From: an uncultured bacterium
GTDB taxonomy: Bacteria; Cyanobacteriota; Vampirovibrionia; Obscuribacterales; Obscuribacteraceae
Length of the DNA: 32,299 bases
Direction of reading: 5' to 3'
Assembly: GCA_913063055.1 (NCBI GenBank)
Contig: CAJXZK010000034.1
Location: 1-32,299, forward strand
Part shown: positions 24,516-32,121 of the stretch, one piece after another
Position numbering within the stretch: position 1 is the first letter of the stretch
How the letters are laid out: each line of letters opens with the position of its first letter
The notes under the pieces: model-generated
Told to the model about the DNA's origin: nothing
Database searches by the model: none
The model's input: only the letters and a program-made list of their open reading frames with translations
Position numbers and translations under genes: made by a program

Positions 24516-24771
24516 GTATTCGCGGGTACCGATTCTTTCGATTAGCTTTCATCAAAATAGCGCACTGTAAATAGTTATTGGTCTAGTGCTTGTTGATTAC
24601 ATTATGTTCAACTTTGAATTGACAGGGCTATTTGGGCGTTAAGGCAATGCTACGGCCTCTTTCACTGCTTTGGCTGGCCGACCTTTCGCTGAAAGGTTTC
24701 TCTCCGGTAGACTGCGGAGACTAGAAAGAAGACTATGAGAAGATCACTATCGTCAAAATAGGTTTTCGCTT
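24516..24771. promoter_or_regulatory. Divergent intergenic region with two tandem hairpins
   Basis: Two short perfect stems lie back to back on the CNNM-gene side: ACCTTTC-GCT-GAAAGGT (24681-24697) and TCTCCG-N8-CGGAGA (24701-24720), 52 bases before the TTG start. A possible promoter for the same gene is TTGGTC (24578-24583), a 17-base spacer and ATTATG (24601-24606). The stems would then sit in the 5' leader. I recognise no known metal riboswitch consensus here. Confidence 0.35.
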
Positions 24772-26088
24772 TTGCAACCAATCGATCCTAATCTCGCCGG
24801 AACTCTGGCAGAGGCCCTAATTATTCTTCTGCTAATACTGGTCAACGGTGTCTTGGCTATGTCAGAAATAGCTATTGTTTCGTCCCGCAAGACCAAGCTG
24901 CAGCAGTGGGCCGATAACGGTGATGTTGGGGCTAAAGCAGCTCTTAAAATAGCTGGTGCTCCTAATGATTTTTTATCGACAATTCAAATTGGCATCACTC
25001 TAATTGGCATCGGTGCTGGTGCCTACGGTGGAGCCAATATTGCCGATGATTTGGCTATCGGCCTTAAGTTGATACCAGCTCTTGCACCCCATGCCGCTGG
25101 CCTATCTATATCGATAGTGGTAATAGTGATCACATACTTCTCACTGATTATTGGTGAGTTGGTGCCAAAACGATTGGCCCTGCAGGCGCCAGAACTAGTG
25201 GCAAAATTTGTCGCTAAACCAATGGTAATTTTGTCTCGTATTGCCAGACCCTTAGTGCATCTACTTAGTGGTTCCACTAATCTAATTTTGAAGGCTGCTG
25301 GTATCAAAGAATACAGCGAGACGCCAGTGAGCCAGGCCGAGATTCATGTAATGATTGAGCAGGCTACTGAAGCCGGTATTGTGCAAGAGGCAGAGCAAGA
25401 GATGGTAGCGGAGGTCCTGAAATTAGGTGATCGCCGAGTAACGTCACTTATGACTCCACGTACTGAAGTGGTTTGGCTCAATGGCAGCGATAGTCTGGCC
25501 CAAGTGATAAACGTAATTGCCGATGATAGTCATTCGCGTTTTCTGGTCTGCGACCAGACCGTCGACGAAGTGCTCGGTGTGGTCGAAGGTAAAACCGTTA
25601 TGCTGACAGCACTTGAAGCTAAAGAGCGGCCGGTGCGAGACTTAGTTATTCAGCCTTTATACGTGCCTGAAAATACTACTGCTCTGCAATTGCTTGAGCG
25701 CTTTAGAGACGCCAAGCAACAAATCGCTATTGTTCTTGATGAGTATGGTGGCCTCCAGGGCCTGGTTACCAGTGATGATATTTTTCAGGCAATCGTGGGT
25801 GATCTGCCAAGTGAAGGCGAAGCACCGAAGTGGGAAGCTGTTTCTCTGGAAGATGGTAGTTGGTTAATCGACGGCCATGTTTCTATTGAAGAATTTTTCA
25901 CTCAGTTTTCAGTTAAGCGTGATTTGGACGATGGTGGCACCTATCAGACCCTGGCGGGATTTATTCTGGCTAGATTGGAGCACATACCTGCAGTTGGCGA
26001 GAAATTCGACTGGCATGAATTGACTTTTGAAGTGGTTGAACTTGATCGCCAGCGTATAGACAAAGTTAAAGTTAGCAAGACTGCCTAG
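24772..26088 (+). CDS. CNNM/CorC-type membrane protein with CBS pair (hemolysin family)
   Basis: The 438 residues have the standard three-part layout. A DUF21/CNNM membrane domain (about 10-195) includes ILLLILVNGVLAMSEIAIVS, GAGAYGG and YFSLIIGELVPKRLAL. A CBS pair follows (about 215-340), with MTPRTEVVWL and VLDEYGGLQGLVTSDDIFQA. A C-terminal CorC_HlyC domain (about 355-435) includes GGTYQTLAGFILARL. Family members act in magnesium, and sometimes cobalt, efflux or homeostasis. The older name hemolysin is not meaningful. The start is TTG at 24772, since the next ATG (24859) falls inside the first helix; the ribosome site is weak (AGG). It ends six bases from the convergent isomerase gene. 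Being divergent from an HME-RND pump suggests a metal-handling locus. Confidence 0.92.
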   Translation: MQPIDPNLAGTLAEALIILLLILVNGVLAMSEIAIVSSRKTKLQQWADNGDVGAKAALKIAGAPNDFLSTIQIGITLIGIGAGAYGGANIADDLAIGLKLIPALAPHAAGLSISIVVIVITYFSLIIGELVPKRLALQAPELVAKFVAKPMVILSRIARPLVHLLSGSTNLILKAAGIKEYSETPVSQAEIHVMIEQATEAGIVQEAEQEMVAEVLKLGDRRVTSLMTPRTEVVWLNGSDSLAQVINVIADDSHSRFLVCDQTVDEVLGVVEGKTVMLTALEAKERPVRDLVIQPLYVPENTTALQLLERFRDAKQQIAIVLDEYGGLQGLVTSDDIFQAIVGDLPSEGEAPKWEAVSLEDGSWLIDGHVSIEEFFTQFSVKRDLDDGGTYQTLAGFILARLEHIPAVGEKFDWHELTFEVVELDRQRIDKVKVSKTA

Positions 26089-26094
26089 CTGCAA

Positions 26095-26778
26095 TTAAGC
26101 CATTGAGTACTCGCTGAGCAAAAGATATTTCGCTTTTGTGTCTTCTTCAATCACACGGGCTCCGCAGCCGTGGATAAAACAGTTGTCGGCTGAATCGTCA
26201 TTTAGTGAGCTAATTTCGCCGACTAAAATTTCTTTGTCTTTGGCACATCCACAAAACTGGTGGCAGAGCATTGGTGGAATAGTAACGCTTTCACCCGGCT
26301 CTAGAATCAGCTTCTCACCAGGCTTTAGGGTCTTGGAGATGCCGTCGACTTGCACTACCACTGGACGATCTGCAATCGATTTCTCGTCTTCTGAAGCCCA
26401 ACCCAACTCAACTTCTAGGCGACCACCGCCGCGATTGAGCAAATCTTCAGTTTTAAGCCAATGGAAATGCCAGGGAGTAACCTGCCCTGGTCTTACCATC
26501 ATGGCTTTTTCTGCATAGGTTTTACTGGTTTGCGGTTTATTGGCCTTGAGCAGACCGTTGCGCACGATGAAAAGCAGCAAACCGCTTTTGAAGAAATCAC
26601 CAGAACCAAAATCTGTAATATTCCATCCCATGCCATGGGTGCGAATTTCGTCTGCTTCAGTGCCAATTTTCTGCCAGTCTTCGGCAGTCCATTTAGACCA
26701 TTGTGGCAATTTAAAGCTATGTTTGTCGAAGAAAACTAGCGCTTCGTCTATTAGTCTGTTGATATCACTTCTTTTCAT
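26095..26778 (-). CDS. D-lyxose isomerase family protein (cupin)
   Basis: The 227 residues match the D-lyxose/D-mannose ketol-isomerase family (EC 5.3.1.15) of the cupin fold. Metal ligands His104 and His106 lie in TPWHFHWLKTEDL with Glu111, and His173 lies in PPMLCHQFCG. NRGGGRLEVELG (115-126), LKPGEKLILEPGESVTIPP (151-169) and the late GEISSLNDDSADNCF (near 188-202) are family hallmarks. It interconverts D-lyxose and D-xylulose, often also D-mannose and D-fructose, with Mn2+. The length is normal. No sugar kinase or transporter gene is adjacent, so the pathway is unclear. It is divergent from the methyltransferase gene across 45 bp. Confidence 0.88.
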   Translation of the reverse strand: MKRSDINRLIDEALVFFDKHSFKLPQWSKWTAEDWQKIGTEADEIRTHGMGWNITDFGSGDFFKSGLLLFIVRNGLLKANKPQTSKTYAEKAMMVRPGQVTPWHFHWLKTEDLLNRGGGRLEVELGWASEDEKSIADRPVVVQVDGISKTLKPGEKLILEPGESVTIPPMLCHQFCGCAKDKEILVGEISSLNDDSADNCFIHGCGARVIEEDTKAKYLLLSEYSMA

Positions 26779-26823
26779 CTTAAAATCTCATAGCAGAAGA
26801 TAGAATTCTAAAGCAAAGGCATC

Positions 26824-27750
26824 ATGACCGCAAAAATATCAACTCCTATTCGAGCACTTGAATTCTACTCAGGCATAGGGGCATTCTCTCAAGCAGCCAA
26901 ACCTTATGGCATTGAAGTGGTGGCGGCTTTTGACCAGAGTCAATGGGCCAATCAGGTTTATGAACTGAACAATAGCCAGAAGCCCAGCTCCCGCAACCTC
27001 GATAGCATTTCCATAAAAGATATTCCCGAAGCCGATCTCTGGTGGCTTTCGCCTCCGTGCACGCCATATAGCCGCAGGGGTGAGCAGAAAGACATGTCGG
27101 ACCCCCGGGCTAAGTCGTTTTTGCATTTGATCGAGTTTATGGCGCTGAAGAAGCCAGCAACAATTTTGCTCGAGAACGTTGAGGGTTTTCTTCATTCAAA
27201 GATGTATGGACATCTCTGTCAAACCTTAGAAAGCAATGGCTATATCGTCAATTCGATAAAACTCTGTCCGACCATGTTTGCCGTGCCTATGTTACGTCCT
27301 CATATCTTTATTGTGGCGAGGCTAGCTGCGGCAACAGCATTACCCCTTATCACGGCACCGCCACAAGCGTCTTCTGCCAAGACTCTTAGTAATTTTATTG
27401 ATTATGGTTTAAACGAGGATACTGCAGCGCATCTGCTGCTCAGCGAAGTTGACGCAGAAAAATATGAACCAGTTCTCAATGTCGTAGATCTCAAAGATGC
27501 CAGTGATGCTGCGCAATATGTGATTTGCTTTACCAGTGGATATTACCGTTGTCGCAAAGCCAGTGGCTCTCTGCTGCGCCTGGAGAGCGGCCGATTGAGA
27601 TTCTTCTCCCCTGGTGAAATACTAGCCCTGTTGGGCTTCTCAGCCGATTTCTCTTTATCAAATTTAGCCTTGCCAATCTGCTATCGTCTGGTTGGCAATA
27701 GTGTCGACGTTAGAGCAATTGACTATCTACTAGCAAATGCCTTGCAGTAA
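26824..27750 (+). CDS. Dnmt2-type tRNA (cytosine-38-C5) methyltransferase
   Basis: The 308 residues have all core motifs of a C5-cytosine methyltransferase: motif I FYSGIG (14-19), catalytic Cys79 in SPPCTPYSRRG, ENVEGF (117-122), RPHIFIVAR (158-166) and YRLVGNS (287-293). Unlike most DNA methyltransferases, it has the CFT motif (235-237) in CFTSGYY, typical of Dnmt2/TRDMT1. It also has the Dnmt2-like run GEQKDMSDPRAKSFLHL (86-102) and RFFSPGEILALLGF (259-272) right after. The target-recognition region is short, also as in Dnmt2. Eukaryotic Dnmt2 methylates C38 of tRNA-Asp, and the Geobacter homologue is reported to act on tRNA-Glu. No restriction endonuclease is nearby. The start is an ATG without a strong ribosome site. 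Confidence 0.85.
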   Translation: MTAKISTPIRALEFYSGIGAFSQAAKPYGIEVVAAFDQSQWANQVYELNNSQKPSSRNLDSISIKDIPEADLWWLSPPCTPYSRRGEQKDMSDPRAKSFLHLIEFMALKKPATILLENVEGFLHSKMYGHLCQTLESNGYIVNSIKLCPTMFAVPMLRPHIFIVARLAAATALPLITAPPQASSAKTLSNFIDYGLNEDTAAHLLLSEVDAEKYEPVLNVVDLKDASDAAQYVICFTSGYYRCRKASGSLLRLESGRLRFFSPGEILALLGFSADFSLSNLALPICYRLVGNSVDVRAIDYLLANALQ

Positions 27751-27781
27751 CATAAATAACTAGATTAGCCGCGGAGACATT

Positions 27782-28429
27782 ATGGCACGTGATTACAGTT
27801 CAAATAGAAGAGGATTCGAGAGAGGCCCGCGCAAGCCATTCTTTCCCCACGTTGATCGCACGTATCTAGCTTTTTACAAACCATTTGAAGTGCTCAATCA
27901 GTTCACCGCCGATGGTAGCGAAAAAACCACACTTGCGGCCTTTGGTTTTCCTAAAGATGTTTATCCCGTTGGTCGGCTTGACTTTGATTCTGAAGGTCTA
28001 TTGATTTTAAGCAATGATGGCCGTCTTACTACCTCACTCTTTGATCAAGATAATCCCCACGCGCGCACCTATTTAGTGCAGGTAGAAAGAGAGCCTTCTG
28101 ATGAAAGTCTGAAGAAGCTAGAAGAAGGCTTGATGATTGAAGGACGGCGCACGCAGCCAGCAGAAGCCTATGTTATCGAAGGCGAACCAGCATTGCCAGA
28201 ACGTTCAAAGCCTATTCGTTTTCGCAAGACTGTTCCAACTTGCTGGCTTGAAATAACTTTGTTTGAGGGGCGCAATCGCCAGGTACGCAAAATGACTGCT
28301 GCTGTTGGTCATCCGACTCTGCGTCTCGCGCGAGTAGCCATCGGTGATTTGACATTGTTTGACCTTGGTCTGAAGCCTGGTGAATGGCGAGCCTTAGGAG
28401 AAGAAGAGGTTTTGAAACTCTTTACCTAA
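27782..28429 (+). CDS. 23S rRNA pseudouridine synthase, RluE-like
   Basis: The 215 residues belong to the RsuA/RluB/E/F pseudouridine synthase family. The catalytic Asp67 is in GRLDFDSEGLLIL (64-76), with LAFYKPFEVL (29-38) at the start and EGRNRQVRKMTAAVGHPTLR near the C-terminus. There is no N-terminal S4 domain; the N-terminus is a short Arg-rich tail, as in RluE, which modifies U2457 of 23S rRNA in E. coli. The exact target here is inferred. GGAGA precedes the ATG. It lies 31 bases after the Dnmt2-type gene in the same direction, so two RNA-modifying enzymes may share a transcript. Confidence 0.9.
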   Translation: MARDYSSNRRGFERGPRKPFFPHVDRTYLAFYKPFEVLNQFTADGSEKTTLAAFGFPKDVYPVGRLDFDSEGLLILSNDGRLTTSLFDQDNPHARTYLVQVEREPSDESLKKLEEGLMIEGRRTQPAEAYVIEGEPALPERSKPIRFRKTVPTCWLEITLFEGRNRQVRKMTAAVGHPTLRLARVAIGDLTLFDLGLKPGEWRALGEEEVLKLFT

Positions 28430-28461
28430 GGTATAAAGATTGAGCTAAGCGAGCACTGCCT

Positions 28462-30900
28462 ATGTTCAATCACAAAGGTGACCTAGAGCAAAAGCCAGCT
28501 AAGAAAGATGACCATGAGGCGAAAAGCCCAGAGAGTCATGGCTTCGATCTAGGCAGAACTTTCAAGCAAGCCAGCGATGCCCTCGGCAAAGTTCAAAATG
28601 ACATGATTGAGCGTGTCACAAATACTCATGTGAAGCAACAGTATGTCGCTAGCATTTCTCCAGCTTTAGCCAATTTGTACGTACGCGGCCGCGACATCAT
28701 GCTCAGCCGCAGTCAAACGGGTAAATCATTGGCAGATCTGAGCGACCTTAGTGCAGCAGAGCGCCATGCCGCTCAGACCTATCAGCGCATTCATAGCGAT
28801 TTACCATCCAAAATTCCTTTCTACAACAAAGAAACACTGGCCAATGATTTGGACCGCGACATTGTGCGTAAAGCTCGCAGTCAGCCTGCCTCTGCGGCTG
28901 AGCGGCCAAGTTCTGGATTGCCTCTTACCCAATTACGCCCGGAGCGGAAGGTTGAGGTTAGCTCAAAGCAAGAGATAAAAAAAGACTCGAGAAAAGACTC
29001 GCAAGCAGAATTAAAACAAGAATTAAGACCGCAATTACGGCAAGAAACTCGATCCACATCGAGGCCAGATACTAACTCTGAGCCTAAATCAGGAACTAAT
29101 CTAGGACCTAAATCCGAATCTAAATCAGAGCCTAAATTAGGTACTAGCTCTGGGCCCAAGAATGAATCGAAAGACGACTTTAGAGCTGAGGGAAAGGGTG
29201 AAGCGAAAGTATTGGCAATTGCTTCTGAAAAGAGCTCAACATCAAAGCTCAGCACTATTAATGACCAACAAACAGTCTATAAGCAGGCCGACTATAAACA
29301 ATTAGATCCAAAATATACAACTCAAGGCAGCTTCTCTAAAGCTGAAAAGGAATTGCTCGCTGGTTCAGAGTCCAGAAACAATGCTGCTGCAGCTAAGTCG
29401 GGAGAAACTACAAAGCCAGGCACTGCAGGCAACGCTCTGTTGACGGCCTTAGGAAAGAACAGGAGCGCAAGCGAGCCTTCGCGATCTACTCAAAGATTCG
29501 AAACTATCCGAGAGCCGAAAGGGCAGAAAGAGCAGAAAGAAGTACAAGTTCCAAGAGAGTCGCGAGCTCCTAAAGGACTCTACCCCAAGGTTTCTTCAGC
29601 AGACAGCAAGCCTGAAAAACAGTTAGAGTCAAGCAACCCCCGCCGAGAGAAAGCCGAAGCTACCAATGAGCAGAGGCTAGAGCCTAAAATTTCGTCTCCT
29701 CAGCAATCAAGCGCAGCGAGCTCAACTAGGGTCAGGTTGATTCCCCTCAGTCAATCAAATCTTGTCTTAGCTCATCGAGATGGTGCCATCAATGTGATTA
29801 GACAGTTGAGTGACCGCTCAGCATGTTCAACCATTAGGGTAGTGTTGAAGCCAATTGACCAGGCGACTCAGGCAGAGCGAAAGCCGGATGGTCCAGACTC
29901 TGGCAAAAAGAGTCAGCCTCAACATGCAGGTAATCGCCCTGAGCCAAGAATAGAGAATCGAAGCGCGCGTTTTGATCAAAAGATTGATCATCAGCCTGAG
30001 CAAAATCCGGGTCTTAAACCTGAAAGCAAGCCAGAAAAGAAGACGAGCTCTTTCGATAATAGTCCAAAGACACGCGCTCCTGGGCCGGGTGAGCGAAATG
30101 CTCCCATGAATGCACAAGAACCTTTACTAGACAGCCAGGGCAAAGTTCTGCGTGGCTATCGACTGAAGTGCCAAGACGCTGACCTTAAGTACCTAACTGG
30201 CCCTGAGATCGCCCTGTCAGCAATCATTGCCTTAGCCAGCATTGCCAAACTACGGACTGACCAGAGTATGTGGCAGACTGAATCTGTTGCCCTCGTGCAA
30301 CCTTTTGCCGCGTCAAACTACGAGGCTGAACTGGCTTTCGATACTGGCATTTCGTCTGCTGCAACCAGAGTTGCAACGGGGGAAGATTTCGTGGAGCGCA
30401 GCAGTCTCAAGTTTCAGGACCATACCCCAGACAATAAAAGCAGTGTTTCTGAAACGAGCAGGAGCGTTTTCATTCGACCCAAGATACTGATTAGCGCAAA
30501 CGATTCACTGGTGTCTATTGCCGAGCAGCTCTTTAATGACGCTGGCATTGCCTGGCTAATTCTGCAGCTCAATGAAGACCTTAAACCTGTCGTGATAGAA
30601 GGTAAGACAGTTGTGCGACTGCGCAGCCGTCAGGAAATCGTCATACCGGTCTATCAAGACATTATCGATTTTCAAAAGATGCGAACCAAAGAGATGTGCG
30701 GTGGCAACTTAATTACTGTTGTAGAACAAACCCAAATAGATAGAGAAGTTCTCGATATGGCGATTGCGCCAATGCTAGGTCACAGTTCAAGGAATGTTGA
30801 CCCCTTGCAATCATTTCAGTCAGTACACTCGGTCCAATCGGTACAGTTTCCACAGCAGTTGCAGATAGCCGCTGATGAAGACGAAGAGCATTTGGGCTAA
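28462..30900 (+). CDS. Long repeat-rich protein with C-terminal LysM-like domain
   Basis: Of the 812 residues, 1-130 are mostly helical and charged. Residues about 130-560 are low-complexity Glu/Lys/Ser/Pro/Arg sequence, probably disordered, including the tandem repeat at 208-239. A hydrophobic helix (GPEIALSAIIALASIAKL, near 577-594) may contact a membrane. Residues about 673-735 resemble a LysM or LysM-like fold: an opening ISANDSLVSIAEQLF, then WLILQLN, then VVRLRSRQEIVIPVY. The tail has short SVQ/SVH repeats. There is no signal peptide, so binding to peptidoglycan would need another export route. The ATG has only a weak ribosome site. It follows the RluE-like gene by 32 bases. Confidence 0.8.
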   Translation: MFNHKGDLEQKPAKKDDHEAKSPESHGFDLGRTFKQASDALGKVQNDMIERVTNTHVKQQYVASISPALANLYVRGRDIMLSRSQTGKSLADLSDLSAAERHAAQTYQRIHSDLPSKIPFYNKETLANDLDRDIVRKARSQPASAAERPSSGLPLTQLRPERKVEVSSKQEIKKDSRKDSQAELKQELRPQLRQETRSTSRPDTNSEPKSGTNLGPKSESKSEPKLGTSSGPKNESKDDFRAEGKGEAKVLAIASEKSSTSKLSTINDQQTVYKQADYKQLDPKYTTQGSFSKAEKELLAGSESRNNAAAAKSGETTKPGTAGNALLTALGKNRSASEPSRSTQRFETIREPKGQKEQKEVQVPRESRAPKGLYPKVSSADSKPEKQLESSNPRREKAEATNEQRLEPKISSPQQSSAASSTRVRLIPLSQSNLVLAHRDGAINVIRQLSDRSACSTIRVVLKPIDQATQAERKPDGPDSGKKSQPQHAGNRPEPRIENRSARFDQKIDHQPEQNPGLKPESKPEKKTSSFDNSPKTRAPGPGERNAPMNAQEPLLDSQGKVLRGYRLKCQDADLKYLTGPEIALSAIIALASIAKLRTDQSMWQTESVALVQPFAASNYEAELAFDTGISSAATRVATGEDFVERSSLKFQDHTPDNKSSVSETSRSVFIRPKILISANDSLVSIAEQLFNDAGIAWLILQLNEDLKPVVIEGKTVVRLRSRQEIVIPVYQDIIDFQKMRTKEMCGGNLITVVEQTQIDREVLDMAIAPMLGHSSRNVDPLQSFQSVHSVQSVQFPQQLQIAADEDEEHLG
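29083..29178 (+). repeat. 24-bp period tandem repeat inside the long repeat-rich gene
   Basis: Four in-frame units begin with CCT-AAA or CCC-AAG at 29083, 29107, 29131 and 29155. They encode PKSGTNLG, PKSESKSE, PKLGTSSG and PKNESKDD. Units one and three, and two and four, are most alike, so the ancestral step was probably a 48-bp duplication of a 24-bp pair. The repeat lies in the predicted disordered region and may vary in copy number between strains. Confidence 0.75.
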
Positions 30901-31018
30901 CGCAGACTCAGCTAAGTTTTGTGACAGAGGGGCACAAAGTTGTCAGGCACTCGGCTAAATTTACTCGGGGCTCGGTAGGGCTATTTGTGAGGCACTAAGA
31001 GCAAGCAAGGAGCAGGCC

Positions 31019-32035
31019 ATGGGAAGCGAACGGTTATTCAATATCAATCGTCATCACAGTATCAAGTTATTGGCCCTGGCTTCAACCGTAATGCTTCTCA
31101 CCACGGGCTGTTCGTCAGTATCAGACTCTGAGAACAAGAAGCTCACTGAGCAAGTGCAAGAGCTGCAATCTGAGAATACAAGCCTCAAGGCTCAACTAGC
31201 TATTCTCAAAGATAGCTTCGCTCAACGTAAAATTGGTGAGTTAAAGACTGCACTGGCTGGCACTGACAAAATCGCCTTTGAGAATAAGTCGGTTGAAAGC
31301 CCCGATATTGCCAGCGCTACTAGCTCTAAGCTCGCCCCGCCAACACCGTCAACAAATCTAACTTCAGCTACCGGCGCTCAGGAGCAGGCCAACCCTGTAG
31401 CTAAAACTTTCAGTGACCTGGGCGACTGTCCCAATAAAGACCTAATTGATGATCTCGCCCGCTTGCATGTTTTTGACGATCTTGGCGCTGACTTTAAACC
31501 CTATCAGCCGATCACCCGTGCACAGTATGTAACCTGGCTCTACAAGGCCTACAACGCCATTCAACCGGGCCAGCGGCAATTGCACCTGGCGCCACAAGCG
31601 GGGCAGCAATTCAAAGACGTGAGCCCCAGTCATCCTGCCTACAAATATATTCAGGCCCTTGCCTTTACAGGCTATTCAATTGGCTACTTAGACGGAACCT
31701 TCCGCCCCGACAAACCGCTTACCCGCGAAGAAATGATTGGCATCAAGGTTGCCCTTGATAGCGGTAAAGACCTTCCACCCTACCGCAGTCAAATGGAATG
31801 TGTTTGGAAATTTAGCGATAGCAAGCAAGTTGATGAGCGCTTCACTGGCTACGTTCACCAAGACTTCTATATTTCTGGTCCTAAAGGTAACAACATCCAG
31901 CGTGCATTCGGCAAAATTGCGGCTTTTCATCCCAAGCAAGCTGTTCTGCGCAATGAAGCCGCGGCAACTTTATGGCAAGAAGGCCAATTTGGCTTCAATG
32001 GCCCAATTACAGCGGGTTCAGTCACAAACATTTAG
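31019..32035 (+). CDS. Lipoprotein with coiled coil and SLH domains
   Basis: The 338 residues have lipobox LLTTGC with Cys31. A short heptad helix follows (about 38-68, LTEQVQELQSENTSLKAQLA), then a Ser/Thr/Pro linker and three S-layer-homology repeats: about 133-180 (FSDLGDC, ITRAQYVTWLYKAY), 200-245 (FKDVSPSHPAYKYI, GYLDGTFRPDKPLTREEM) and 260-325 (FSDSKQVDERF, LRNEAAATLW). The second repeat is the most regular and the third is divergent. SLH repeats bind pyruvylated or related wall polymers, so the protein may tether the outer membrane to the peptidoglycan. AAGGAG precedes the ATG. A 118-bp gap upstream suggests its own promoter. Confidence 0.87.
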   Translation: MGSERLFNINRHHSIKLLALASTVMLLTTGCSSVSDSENKKLTEQVQELQSENTSLKAQLAILKDSFAQRKIGELKTALAGTDKIAFENKSVESPDIASATSSKLAPPTPSTNLTSATGAQEQANPVAKTFSDLGDCPNKDLIDDLARLHVFDDLGADFKPYQPITRAQYVTWLYKAYNAIQPGQRQLHLAPQAGQQFKDVSPSHPAYKYIQALAFTGYSIGYLDGTFRPDKPLTREEMIGIKVALDSGKDLPPYRSQMECVWKFSDSKQVDERFTGYVHQDFYISGPKGNNIQRAFGKIAAFHPKQAVLRNEAAATLWQEGQFGFNGPITAGSVTNI

Positions 32036-32121
32036 ATCAAGTCAAGCAGTGAATTAACTTAAGCCCCTTTGACTTAGCCGATGACGACTTAGTACGATCA
32101 GGCAAAAGTAAGAGGTTGATC

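Noticed and set aside
24619-24624. Perfect TTGACA as -35 of the CNNM-type gene
   Set aside because: No acceptable -10 hexamer lies 16-18 bases downstream (AGGCAA at 17).
26824-27750. Methyltransferase as part of a restriction-modification system
   Set aside because: No endonuclease or specificity gene is adjacent, and CFT plus the overall layout fit Dnmt2 better.
30918-30996. Hairpin TTTGTG/CACAAA and two AGGCACT copies before the SLH lipoprotein gene
   Set aside because: The stem is only 6 bp and the copies are 7 bp; this is within chance for a 118-bp gap.
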